5,941 bases of DNA from Planctomycetaceae bacterium (GCA_024642765.1 JAHEAM010000253.1:1-5941); one strand, 5' to 3'; shown: positions 1 to 5,198, counted from the stretch's first letter. The notes: generated by a model not told the origin, from the letters alone. Numbers and translations are program-made.

Positions 1-61
1 GGTGTTGGCTTTCGTCATTTGTAATTTTTGATATTTCGGATTCGATAGACTTGACGTCCAT
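1..61 (-). CDS. Possible 5' end of a gene running off the left edge
   Basis: On the minus strand an ATG at 61-59 opens a frame with no stop to the window edge, giving about 20 residues that begin MDVKSIESEISKITND. An AAGG sequence at 73-70 sits 8 nt before the ATG, a sensible ribosome binding distance. The residues are polar and charged, like the start of a soluble or helical protein, but no family can be recognised from so little. It would lie downstream of and co-directional with the other minus-strand genes here. A 20-codon open frame can arise by chance, so the support is the Shine-Dalgarno-like site plus the natural-looking composition. Confidence 0.35.
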   Translation of the reverse strand, partial: MDVKSIESEISKITNDESQH

Positions 62-175
62 AATTAGTGCCTTGATAAATAATGTTTGATGATGTTGATT
101 CAGTTCAAGATGTGCTGTGCATGTCCAAAAATTGACTGCGCAATCACAAACTTTGGTTTAGAAACTGGATGTTGA

Positions 176-188
176 AGCCCCACGGGCT
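176..188. repeat. Short GC-rich hairpin between minus-strand genes
   Basis: AGCCC (176-180) and GGGCT (184-188) form a perfect 5-bp stem around a 3-nt loop, standing out in AT-rich intergenic DNA. It could be a small transcript-end structure for the minus-strand gene ending at 247, although no clear T tract follows on that strand. It could also be one copy of a dispersed short palindrome. Otherwise I see nothing supportable in 62-246. Confidence 0.25.
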
Positions 189-246
189 ACACCCCAGTTA
201 GATAGAACGTGCGTAAACTTTGCATTTGTTTACGCCATAGAATTCA

Positions 247-651
247 TCAAACTTGCAGTCGCATGCTGACAGCAATTAACACCAACGACGATGACGAAGG
301 TCTAGCCGCGCTCAGGTGGGAAAAAGCGAATAGGCAAAGAAATTCAGAACGTGAGAGAACATCATTGCCAGACATTCCCGCGTGATTGAGTAACGAATCC
401 GATGCATCGTTCGAACGTTGTGTGCCAACTCGAACGGGCAATTCGGATTGTAAAATGGTGCTGACACCATCAATGGAAGCCAAAGATTCTGGGGCGTTGG
501 AGGGTAGCACTAACGACGAGAATGCGAGCAGACTTCCCAGCAACCAGCCAGACATCAAAGCTAGGAGAAGTGAAACCCTTAAATTCGAAACGAACATTCC
601 ATTCCGCATGTGCGGCTCAAATGCTATTCGAAGATTTACCATCCAAAACAT
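247..651 (-). CDS. Hypothetical small single-pass membrane protein
   Basis: A 134-residue minus-strand frame with no recognisable family. Residues 1-25 are short and basic (R8, R16, R25). Residues about 26-49 form one strongly hydrophobic stretch (VSLLLALMSGWLLGSLLAF and on), which looks like a signal anchor or uncleaved signal peptide. The remaining 85 residues would be outside the cytoplasm, are Ser-rich, and hold no visible motif. The ATG at 651-649 has only GGGA as a possible ribosome site; in-frame ATGs at 607-605 and 595-593 (Met15 and Met19) would still keep the hydrophobic segment. The last 35 residues look less protein-like, so the true end or frame is uncertain. It lies 227 nt downstream of the sigma factor gene in the same direction, so a role beside it is possible but unproven. 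An opposite-strand frame at 386-655 is judged a shadow. Confidence 0.42.
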   Translation of the reverse strand: MFWMVNLRIAFEPHMRNGMFVSNLRVSLLLALMSGWLLGSLLAFSSLVLPSNAPESLASIDGVSTILQSELPVRVGTQRSNDASDSLLNHAGMSGNDVLSRSEFLCLFAFSHLSAARPSSSSLVLIAVSMRLQV

Positions 652-657
652 TTAATC

Positions 658-680
658 CCAAACGAATTGAAGGCGTTTGG
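658..680. promoter_or_regulatory. 7-bp inverted repeat just upstream of the small membrane protein gene
   Basis: CCAAACG (658-664) and CGTTTGG (674-680) are perfect inverted repeats separated by 9 nt. On the minus strand the repeat ends 6 nt before the ATG at 651-649 and overlaps the only ribosome-site-like bases. It could be a DNA operator or an RNA hairpin that masks the start. No clear -35/-10 pair was found for this gene. Confidence 0.3.
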
Positions 681-793
681 TCAAATTGAAATTGCGGCGA
701 TTTCTTAGAAGGGTTGACGCTACTAAACTTTAATCTTAAGCGAAAATCTTGCGAAAACAAGATCGCAGGAAAGGAATTATGAATTGGCAAAAC

Positions 794-823
794 TTGACGG
801 TCTTGGATTTAAATTAGTATTAT
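794..823 (+). promoter_or_regulatory. Sigma-70-like promoter pair, antisense to the sigma factor gene
   Basis: TTGACG (794-799) and TATTAT (818-823) each match consensus at 5 of 6 bases with an 18-nt spacer. A transcript from here would run rightwards into the 3' end of the minus-strand sigma factor gene (stop at 881-879). The -35 hexamer is mirrored by CGTCAA at 827-832, forming a 6-bp dyad that flanks the -10. The surrounding gap, 652-878, shows no gene. In AT-rich DNA such matches occur by chance. Confidence 0.25.
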
Positions 824-878
824 TATCGTCAATTCAATCCAGAAAAATCAGTTTGCACTTATCCAGGCATTCCGACCA

Positions 879-1529
879 TTACTGTTCTTCGTCTTCATAA
901 AGTTCTGGAAACAGGTCGTGTGACAAGCCTTGGCGTTTGATCAATGCTCGCGTTCGCGTTAAGAAATCGAATTTGTAGTTTGCGACTTGTTGTTCTGAGA
1001 TGTTCAAAATTGCTGACACGCGTTTGTTTGCGACGCCTTTGACGAACAGCAGTTCGATACATTTGAGTTTCATCCAATCGCCGCGTTCCTGCCATTTGGA
1101 AACTTGTTCATGGATGGCTTCGACAATTGCATCACGTTCTGCGACCTTGCGTTCAGTACTCCTGGCAATGCTACTGGCTGCTCGTTCGAAGCCAGGAATT
1201 TGCCATTCACCACCAGAATCAAGTCCGGCGGAAAGCGGAATTTTTGGCCGCCGGCCTTCGCGCCGTAGATGGTCCGTAAGTTTGTAACCGCAAATTGAAA
1301 AAAGGTAATTTTCGAGCGATCGCTTGCCATCATAGTTTGGCAAGCTATTCAGGAAGCCAACGAAAGTCTCTTGGACGATATCTTCACTGGCAGAACGATT
1401 GGTCAAACGACTTTGGACGTAGGCCAACAAGCGGCCTTCGAACTTGCCCACCAGATCGCTCCAGGCATCAACTTCACCCTTTCGGATTCTCGAAATCAAC
1501 AATTGATCGGCGGTTTGCGAATCGCTCAT
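879..1529 (-). CDS. ECF-type RNA polymerase sigma-70 factor
   Basis: A 216-residue sigma factor of the two-domain (regions 2 and 4) type, which directs RNA polymerase core to a dedicated set of promoters. Region 2 spans about residues 8-90 and contains the core-binding stretch EDIVQETFVGFL (49-60), typical of sigma region 2.2. Region 4 spans about 140-196, with a helix-turn-helix around KRVSAILNISEQQVANYKF (169-187) for -35 recognition. The linker between domains (about 91-138) is long for an ECF factor and Ser/Arg-rich, and the last six residues include four acidic ones. No zinc-binding anti-sigma gene is adjacent. The gene starts 29 nt after the FHA gene stop in the same direction, so the two are probably co-transcribed. 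The ATG lacks a Shine-Dalgarno sequence and is preceded by a small hairpin. The family call is firm; the regulon cannot be told. Confidence 0.93.
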   Translation of the reverse strand: MSDSQTADQLLISRIRKGEVDAWSDLVGKFEGRLLAYVQSRLTNRSASEDIVQETFVGFLNSLPNYDGKRSLENYLFSICGYKLTDHLRREGRRPKIPLSAGLDSGGEWQIPGFERAASSIARSTERKVAERDAIVEAIHEQVSKWQERGDWMKLKCIELLFVKGVANKRVSAILNISEQQVANYKFDFLTRTRALIKRQGLSHDLFPELYEDEEQ

Positions 1530-1539
1530 TTATTTTTAG

Positions 1540-1554
1540 GCGGTCATTTACCGC
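1540..1554 (-). promoter_or_regulatory. Hairpin in the FHA - sigma factor junction, in place of a ribosome site
   Basis: Between the FHA gene stop (1561-1559) and the sigma factor ATG (1529-1527) the minus-strand RNA can fold GCGGT (1554-1550) against ACCGC (1544-1540) around a 5-nt loop. The 10 nt between the hairpin and the ATG are CTAAAAATAA, with no Shine-Dalgarno sequence. This suggests leaderless-like or coupled initiation, or structure-controlled translation of the sigma factor. A 5-bp stem is modest evidence. Confidence 0.35.
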
Positions 1555-1558
1555 AGGC

Positions 1559-2401
1559 CTATTTTTGGTTCTTTTTGATGAATGAATCTAATCGATCAGC
1601 GTCGATTTTTTCAGCCTTGGGAGCATCTTGGCGTAGCTGAATTTTTAATGCCTCGACATCAACATTTTTTTCCGTCGGCTCACCGATTTCGCCAACAAAA
1701 CTAACGTTTCGATTGGAGTTTGGCAAAGCATTGAGATTACTCAACGAGATGGACTTGTCGGGGGTACCGAACCCAAGTTCCTCGAAATCGATTGTTGAAT
1801 CGTTAATGCTATTGATCTTCGGAGTATCGTGGAAAGGTCTCTTGGCCTTAGTCAATTTCGCGGCTGTTTCGCGCATTGTTTCCGGCGAAACTGGCGGTTG
1901 TTTGGACGCAGATGGAATTTGGTTCGGCAGCTTCGCCGCTAGACTTGGGGCCGTATCGCCTTTTGTTGATGCTGACACCGACGGAGATTTTGACGGGGAT
2001 GGGGTAGCGAGCATCCGACTGTGGCCGTTTGTTGCTGAATGCGGTGACATTCCCAATTTATGTGGGATCGAATCGGCTTGCTTTGGACTGTTTGCAATAT
2101 ATTCGGCCCGAAAAGTAACGCTACCCAACGTCAACAGTTCGCCAGGCAACAACGGTTGCTCGTTAGTTATCTTCAGATTGTTGACGTATGTGCCATTGAG
2201 GGACGCCATATCCTTGACGACTAGAATGCCGTCACGTTCTTGAATTTGGCAGTGTAGGCGAGAGACCAGAGCGTGTGGGACCGTGATTGACGCTTCCTTG
2301 CCGCGTCCAATGGTCGCTGGAAGACGCAGTTTGACGCCCTGCCCGTCTGCTTCACCGCCGATGACGACAAGTTGGGCATCGACGTTTTTTGATTTCAGCA
2401 T
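1559..2401 (-). CDS. FHA-domain protein with a long disordered tail
   Basis: A 280-residue cytoplasmic protein. Residues about 10-101 form a forkhead-associated domain, which binds phosphothreonine peptides. The signature residues are all present: G32-R33 in the first loop, S47-R48 and H50 in SRLHC, N69-G70-T71 and N74, then LLPGELLTLGSVTF (84-97) as the final strands. Residues about 105-270 are rich in Ser, Pro, Lys, Asn and Thr and look disordered. They include a possible short conserved segment TIDFEELGFGTPDKS (203-217) and end in a charged helix-like tail. There is no membrane segment, kinase or catalytic domain. The start is set at the ATG 2401-2399 because GGGAGG (2413-2408) lies 6 nt before it; the frame extends upstream to 2518, but those 39 residues do not look like protein. 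It is first in a likely two-gene unit with the sigma factor, suggesting that a Ser/Thr kinase elsewhere feeds signals into this pair. Its actual ligand is unknown. Confidence 0.9.
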   Translation of the reverse strand: MLKSKNVDAQLVVIGGEADGQGVKLRLPATIGRGKEASITVPHALVSRLHCQIQERDGILVVKDMASLNGTYVNNLKITNEQPLLPGELLTLGSVTFRAEYIANSPKQADSIPHKLGMSPHSATNGHSRMLATPSPSKSPSVSASTKGDTAPSLAAKLPNQIPSASKQPPVSPETMRETAAKLTKAKRPFHDTPKINSINDSTIDFEELGFGTPDKSISLSNLNALPNSNRNVSFVGEIGEPTEKNVDVEALKIQLRQDAPKAEKIDADRLDSFIKKNQK

Positions 2402-2407
2402 GGTTGG

Positions 2408-2413
2408 CCTCCC
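2408..2413 (-). promoter_or_regulatory. Shine-Dalgarno site that fixes the FHA gene start
   Basis: GGGAGG on the minus strand ends 6 nt before the ATG at 2401-2399. It is the strongest ribosome site on the minus strand of the window and rules against the longer reading from 2518. The stretch from 2414 to 2550, between this gene and the divergent tRNA promoter, holds no gene. A convincing FHA promoter was not found there. Confidence 0.75.
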
Positions 2414-2550
2414 GTATGACTTTTTGTTATCGGAGTAAACAAGCAACCCGAGCAAACGCGAATATCTGCATTTGCTCCGAACCGCTGCCAGTCTATCGTT
2501 GCCTACGGCGAAACGCAATAAATCGCAGAATATTTGAGGCTAAACCGATC

Positions 2551-2578
2551 TTGCAAAGCTTCCCGGCGGTAGTATAAT
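2551..2578 (+). promoter_or_regulatory. Promoter of the tRNA-Gly gene
   Basis: A perfect TATAAT (2573-2578) follows TTGCAA (2551-2556; 4 of 6 matches to TTGACA) with a 16-nt spacer. Transcription would begin near 2585, about 25 nt before the mature tRNA 5' end, leaving a short leader for RNase P to remove. Confidence 0.7.
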
Positions 2579-2609
2579 CAGACCTAATTCAAGAGAACAA
2601 TTCTCAAAT

Positions 2610-2682
2610 GCGGGTGTAGCTCAGTTGGTAGAGCATCACGTTGCCAACGTGATTGTCGTCGGTTCAAGTCCGATCACCCGCT
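2610..2682 (+). tRNA. tRNA-Gly (anticodon GCC)
   Basis: A complete cloverleaf of 73 nt can be folded by eye. The acceptor stem pairs GCGGGTG (2610-2616) with CACCCGC (2675-2681), 7 perfect pairs. The D stem pairs GCTC (2619-2622) with GAGC (2631-2634). The anticodon stem pairs TCACG (2636-2640) with CGTGA (2648-2652) around TTGCCAA, placing anticodon GCC at 2643-2645, which reads GGC and GGU glycine codons. The T arm is GTCGG / CCGAT around TTCAAGT, with one G-U pair. The discriminator is T2682, normal for bacterial glycine tRNAs. CCA is not encoded and must be added by nucleotidyltransferase. A T/C-rich run follows at once. Confidence 0.97.
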
Positions 2683-2699
2683 CTCTTTCTTTTTTTCTC
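2683..2699 (+). terminator. T/C-rich tract after the tRNA, possible 3' end signal
   Basis: The 17 nt after the tRNA are almost wholly T and C, with a run of seven T at 2691-2697. The GC-rich acceptor and T stems lie directly upstream and could act as the hairpin half of an intrinsic terminator. No separate terminator stem is present, so this is a weak call. Confidence 0.35.
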
Positions 2700-2787
2700 T
2701 CTGTTGGCATTTCTCGCCACTATTTGTCTCATTATTTGCCCGCGTTTTTTTCAAGTTTTGTCAGCCTTTTCGCGTTCTCGAACGCCC

Positions 2788-2818
2788 TGGCCGCCATCAA
2801 AAATGTTACTGGCGGCTG
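2788..2818 (+). other. Stem-loop in the long intergenic region after the tRNA
   Basis: GCCGCCA (2790-2796) pairs with TGGCGGC (2810-2816) around a 13-nt loop, and two G-U pairs can extend the base of the stem. No T tract follows, so it is not a typical terminator. It may be a backup transcript end, a remnant, or part of an unrecognised RNA. The whole stretch 2683-3270 holds no convincing gene: frames at 2625-2819, 2653-2835 and 2832-3113 lack ribosome sites or protein-like composition. Confidence 0.35.
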
Positions 2819-3011
2819 AATTAGAACGGCAGTGACCTGCGGCGATCAAGAAATCGAGCGAGTGCTATTGCTGAAAGCCACTGCCATTGGTTTTGAGACT
2901 TTTATGCTTTCCCATTCAAAACAGGTCTATTTGTTTTGTAGATGCACTATTAAGGTTTTCTTCGGTATATCATCACCCGCAGGTTGCAAGGAATGCATAA
3001 ATATCCAAATC

Positions 3012-3033
3012 CCCTGCTCGCGTTGCGGGTTTT
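3012..3033 (+). terminator. Weak hairpin with T run in the intergenic region
   Basis: CCC-T-GC (3012-3017) can pair with GCGGG (3025-3029) with one bulged T and a 7-nt loop, followed by four T (3030-3033). It resembles a short intrinsic terminator for plus-strand transcription, but the stem is only 5 bp and no gene upstream needs it other than the distant tRNA. Confidence 0.2.
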
Positions 3034-3118
3034 ACAAAAAACCTGCAGCGTCTAAGCCTTTTATTAGGGTCGTTGCGCAATCCAATAGCCTTTCGCAGTT
3101 CTCTATGTCTTAGGTCTA

Positions 3119-3146
3119 TTCAAAACTAGGTCGCGAGCCTTAGAAT
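3119..3146 (+). promoter_or_regulatory. Candidate promoter for trigger factor
   Basis: TTCAAA (3119-3124; 4 of 6) and TAGAAT (3141-3146; 5 of 6) are separated by 16 nt. Transcription would start near 3153 and give a leader of about 118 nt that contains the hairpins at 3164-3219. It is the best pair seen ahead of this gene, but not experimentally grounded. Confidence 0.35.
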
Positions 3147-3163
3147 GGGAGCTTAAATAAATA

Positions 3164-3219
3164 GCAGAGTTGAATCCTCTGCGGATTCGTGGGTGTTCAG
3201 GCCATTCTTGCCCGCCCAT
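3164..3219 (+). promoter_or_regulatory. Structured leader ahead of trigger factor with mutually exclusive hairpins
   Basis: Stem A pairs GCAGAG (3164-3169) with CTCTGC (3177-3182) around 7 nt. Stem B pairs GAATCC (3172-3177) with GGATTC (3183-3188) around 5 nt. Both are perfect 6-bp stems, but they share C3177, and the left arm of B is the loop of A, so they compete. A third helix pairs GTGGGTG (3189-3195) with CGCCCAT (3213-3219), with two G-U pairs, starting at the base next to B. The set lies 51 nt before the GTG start. This layout suits a cis-acting RNA switch or thermosensor; it does not match a riboswitch class I recognise. Confidence 0.35.
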
Positions 3220-3270
3220 GATCATCATTTGAATTTCCAGTAAATGTGCATTTAAGTTGGGGAATTGTTT

Positions 3271-4755
3271 GTGAACACTGAAGCGTCATCTCTGGACGAA
3301 TCTGTTGAACTGAAAAAACTCAATCTGTCCGTGGATGTTAAGGCCAATAGTGCGTGCCAACGCCATGTCAAAGTAACGATCCCGCGCGAAGACATCGAGC
3401 GTTACTACAAGAAACAATTTGATGACTTGGCTCCTCGAGCGGAACTTCCTGGTTTTCGGGCCGGCAAGGCGCCGCGGCAGCTCGTGGAAAAGAAATTCCG
3501 CAAGCAAATCTCCGATCAAGTGAAGGGTGCGCTGTTAATGGACAGCCTCGCTCAAGTCAATGACGGTGCTCATTTTTCTGCGATTAGTGAGCCTGATCTC
3601 GATTACGACCAAGTCAACGTTCCGGAAACTGGTTCGATGACTTTCGAATTCGACATTGAAGTTCGCCCAGAGTTTGAACTTCCAAATTGGAAAGGTCTTA
3701 CGATTGAGAGGCCTGAACGCGAATTCACGGCACAAGATGTTGAGCAATACCTCAAAATGTTGGCAGGTGACGAAGCTGATCTAGTTCCCGTCAATGGTCC
3801 AATTCAAGCCGAAGACGAAGTTACTTTTAATATTGTCGCTTCTGCAGACGGCAAATCGCTGTTCACTCACGAAGAAACATCATTGGCTGTATTGCCGGTA
3901 CTTTCTTTCAATGACGGGGTCATTGAGGGCTTTGACAAATTGATGATCGGCAAAACGACTGGCGACAAAATCTCGTCTACATTCAGCGTATCAGAGCACG
4001 CCGACAATATTGACCTTCAAGGCAAGACGATTGAGCTGGAATTCGAAGTCCTCGACGTCAAACGCGTCGATACGATTGATGAAAACGTTTTGGCTGACAA
4101 ATACAGCCTTGAATCGCCCGAAAAATTGCGTGAAGAAATCAAACGCTCTTTGGAGAACCAAGTCTCCTATGAGCAGCGTCAACAGGTTCGGAATCAAATT
4201 AGCGCGGTGCTAACGGATTCCGCCGATTGGGACTTGCCACCCGAACTGTTGAAGCGTCAATTCCGCCGAGAGTTGTCACGAGCTTTGATGGAGTTGCGCA
4301 CCAGCGGTTTCTCACAAGACCAAATCAAGGCCCGGGAAAACATGCTGCGTCAAGACGCGATGGCCCGTACCGAAACGCTTTTGAAAGAACACTTCATCCT
4401 TGAGCGAATTGCTGAACAAGAAAAAATCGAAGATGAGCCTGCCGATTACGAAATCGAAATTGCTCGGATGGCGATGTCGACTGGCGATTCGCCACGAAGG
4501 ATTCGTTCGCGACTCGAAAAAACTGGGCAGATTGACGTCATGCGCAACATGATCATCGAGCGAAAAGTCATTGACTTGATTGAAAAAGAGGCAAATTTCA
4601 AGGCAATGCCTTATGAGTTGCCAACAAAACGCAAGATCGAAGCAGCCGATTTTTCAGTCACTGGCGATTCGTCGGGGTTCATTCCCGAAGCCAAGTACGA
4701 TGTTCAACCTGAAACGGCAATCCCAGGCCAACCCAAAAAAGACGGCCGCGATTAG
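3271..4755 (+). CDS. tig: Trigger factor, ribosome-associated chaperone
   Basis: A 494-residue cytoplasmic chaperone that binds at the ribosome exit tunnel and shields nascent chains. The N-terminal ribosome-binding domain (about 19-135) carries the signature GFRAGKAP (61-68), matching the GFRxGKxP ribosome contact loop. A domain at the FKBP prolyl-isomerase position (about 170-264) follows, ending in ELEFEVLDVKRVD. The helical C-terminal substrate-cradling domain covers about 265-445, including LREEIKRSLENQVSYEQR and DLPPELLKRQFRREL. The protein is about 60 residues longer than the E. coli form (432), with roughly 17 extra residues at the N terminus and a polar tail of about 50. GTG at 3271 is chosen because GGGGA (3259-3263) lies 7 nt before it; an in-frame TTG at 3265 is too close to that site. 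Key FKBP-site residues look replaced, so it may act only as a holdase/foldase. A strong terminator follows. Confidence 0.95.
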   Translation: MNTEASSLDESVELKKLNLSVDVKANSACQRHVKVTIPREDIERYYKKQFDDLAPRAELPGFRAGKAPRQLVEKKFRKQISDQVKGALLMDSLAQVNDGAHFSAISEPDLDYDQVNVPETGSMTFEFDIEVRPEFELPNWKGLTIERPEREFTAQDVEQYLKMLAGDEADLVPVNGPIQAEDEVTFNIVASADGKSLFTHEETSLAVLPVLSFNDGVIEGFDKLMIGKTTGDKISSTFSVSEHADNIDLQGKTIELEFEVLDVKRVDTIDENVLADKYSLESPEKLREEIKRSLENQVSYEQRQQVRNQISAVLTDSADWDLPPELLKRQFRRELSRALMELRTSGFSQDQIKARENMLRQDAMARTETLLKEHFILERIAEQEKIEDEPADYEIEIARMAMSTGDSPRRIRSRLEKTGQIDVMRNMIIERKVIDLIEKEANFKAMPYELPTKRKIEAADFSVTGDSSGFIPEAKYDVQPETAIPGQPKKDGRD

Positions 4756-4780
4756 AAATTCGAGTGGGCTGAACAACTCC

Positions 4781-4797
4781 AGTGCGCGTGGCGCGCT
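4781..4797 (+). other. GC-rich hairpin between tig stop and its terminator
   Basis: AGTGCGC (4781-4787) pairs with GCGCGCT (4791-4797), with one G-U pair, around a 3-nt loop. The stem is very stable for its size and sits 26 nt after the tig stop, followed by TTTC. It could aid termination or protect the tig mRNA 3' end from exonucleases, in tandem with the main terminator 20 nt further on. Confidence 0.4.
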
Positions 4798-4817
4798 TTC
4801 AAACCTAAAACTCAAAT

Positions 4818-4854
4818 GAACCCGAACGGCAAGTCCGTCGGGTTCGTTTCTTTT
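4818..4854 (+). terminator. Intrinsic terminator of tig
   Basis: GAACCCG-A-ACGG (4818-4829) pairs with CCGT-CGGGTTC (4835-4845), 11 bp with one bulged A, around the 5-nt loop CAAGT. The T-rich tract GTTTCTTTT (4846-4854) follows directly. It is the clearest Rho-independent terminator in the window and implies that most tig transcripts end before clpP. Confidence 0.88.
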
Positions 4855-5089
4855 ACGGGCTCTATTTCCCCTGCATTAGGACAGGCATTGCCTGATCGTG
4901 TTGTGGGTGTACATTTTGGACGATAGTACGAATGGGACCCATGCACTGACAATCTTCGCAACTCGCCAAAACCAGCTGTCTTCTGAGTTCTCAAACTTTT
5001 CCAACGATAAATCAGCGTTCCCAAACGAACCTGACCTTTGGAAACTTGACCAATCATCGTATATTCGAGAGAAGAAAATGTAAGCACTT

Positions 5090-5119
5090 TTGAAAAAGTT
5101 CTTGCAACCACATTACATA
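5090..5119 (+). promoter_or_regulatory. Candidate promoter for clpP
   Basis: TTGAAA (5090-5095; 5 of 6 to the -35 consensus) is followed after 18 nt by TACATA (5114-5119; 3 of 6), or after 17 nt by TTACAT. A start near 5126 would give a leader of about 73 nt. No CIRCE element (the HrcA operator) and no clear heat-shock sigma-32 -10 is visible. The gap 4855-5198 holds no convincing gene. Confidence 0.28.
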
Positions 5120-5136
5120 ACATCAACGCGTCGTTT

Positions 5137-5146
5137 CGTTCGAACG
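5137..5146. promoter_or_regulatory. Perfect 10-bp palindrome in the clpP leader
   Basis: CGTTCGAACG reads the same on both strands and falls just downstream of the candidate clpP promoter, about 50 nt before the start codon. The same 10-mer occurs at 408-417, inside the possible small membrane protein gene. It could be a repressor site, but 10-bp palindromes are expected several times by chance in 6 kb. Confidence 0.25.
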
Positions 5147-5186
5147 CAACGGCGGCTTGTTCGCACTTAGGACCAGTACAAAATCA

Positions 5187-5191
5187 AAGGA
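5187..5191 (+). promoter_or_regulatory. Shine-Dalgarno site that fixes the clpP start
   Basis: AAGGA lies 7 nt before the ATG at 5199. It decides against the earlier in-frame TTG at 5157, which has no ribosome site and adds 14 residues unlike the family, and against the ATG at 5205. Confidence 0.8.
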
Positions 5192-5198
5192 ATCTGTG

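Noticed and set aside
386..655. 89-codon plus-strand frame opposite the small membrane protein
   Set aside because: It has no ribosome site and no hydrophobic or domain pattern, whereas the minus-strand frame has a clear membrane segment.
1713..2243. 176-codon plus-strand frame opposite the FHA gene
   Set aside because: It lies wholly antisense to the disordered tail and C-terminal part of the FHA domain, has no ribosome site, and the minus-strand frame has unmistakable FHA motifs. It is an antisense shadow of a low-complexity coding region.
2402..2518. 39-residue N-terminal extension of the FHA protein
   Set aside because: The strong GGGAGG site before the ATG at 2401-2399 and the start of FHA-like sequence right after it make the shorter form far more likely.
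2832..3113. 93-codon plus-strand frame with two CxxC motifs (CKEC and CSRC)
   Set aside because: The Cys pairs look like a zinc ribbon, but the start is GTG without a ribosome site, the rest has no fold-like pattern, and it overlaps hairpins in apparent noncoding DNA. Homologues in relatives would overturn this.
4898..5083. 61-codon plus-strand frame between tig and clpP
   Set aside because: TTG start without a ribosome site, no recognisable motif, and it sits in a leader-like region; probably chance.
4812..5126. 104-codon minus-strand frame between tig and clpP
   Set aside because: It runs through the tig terminator and has no ribosome site or domain features.
5157..5198. TTG start upstream of clpP adding 14 residues
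   Set aside because: AAGGA at 5187-5191 serves the ATG at 5199, and the extra residues do not resemble ClpP propeptides.
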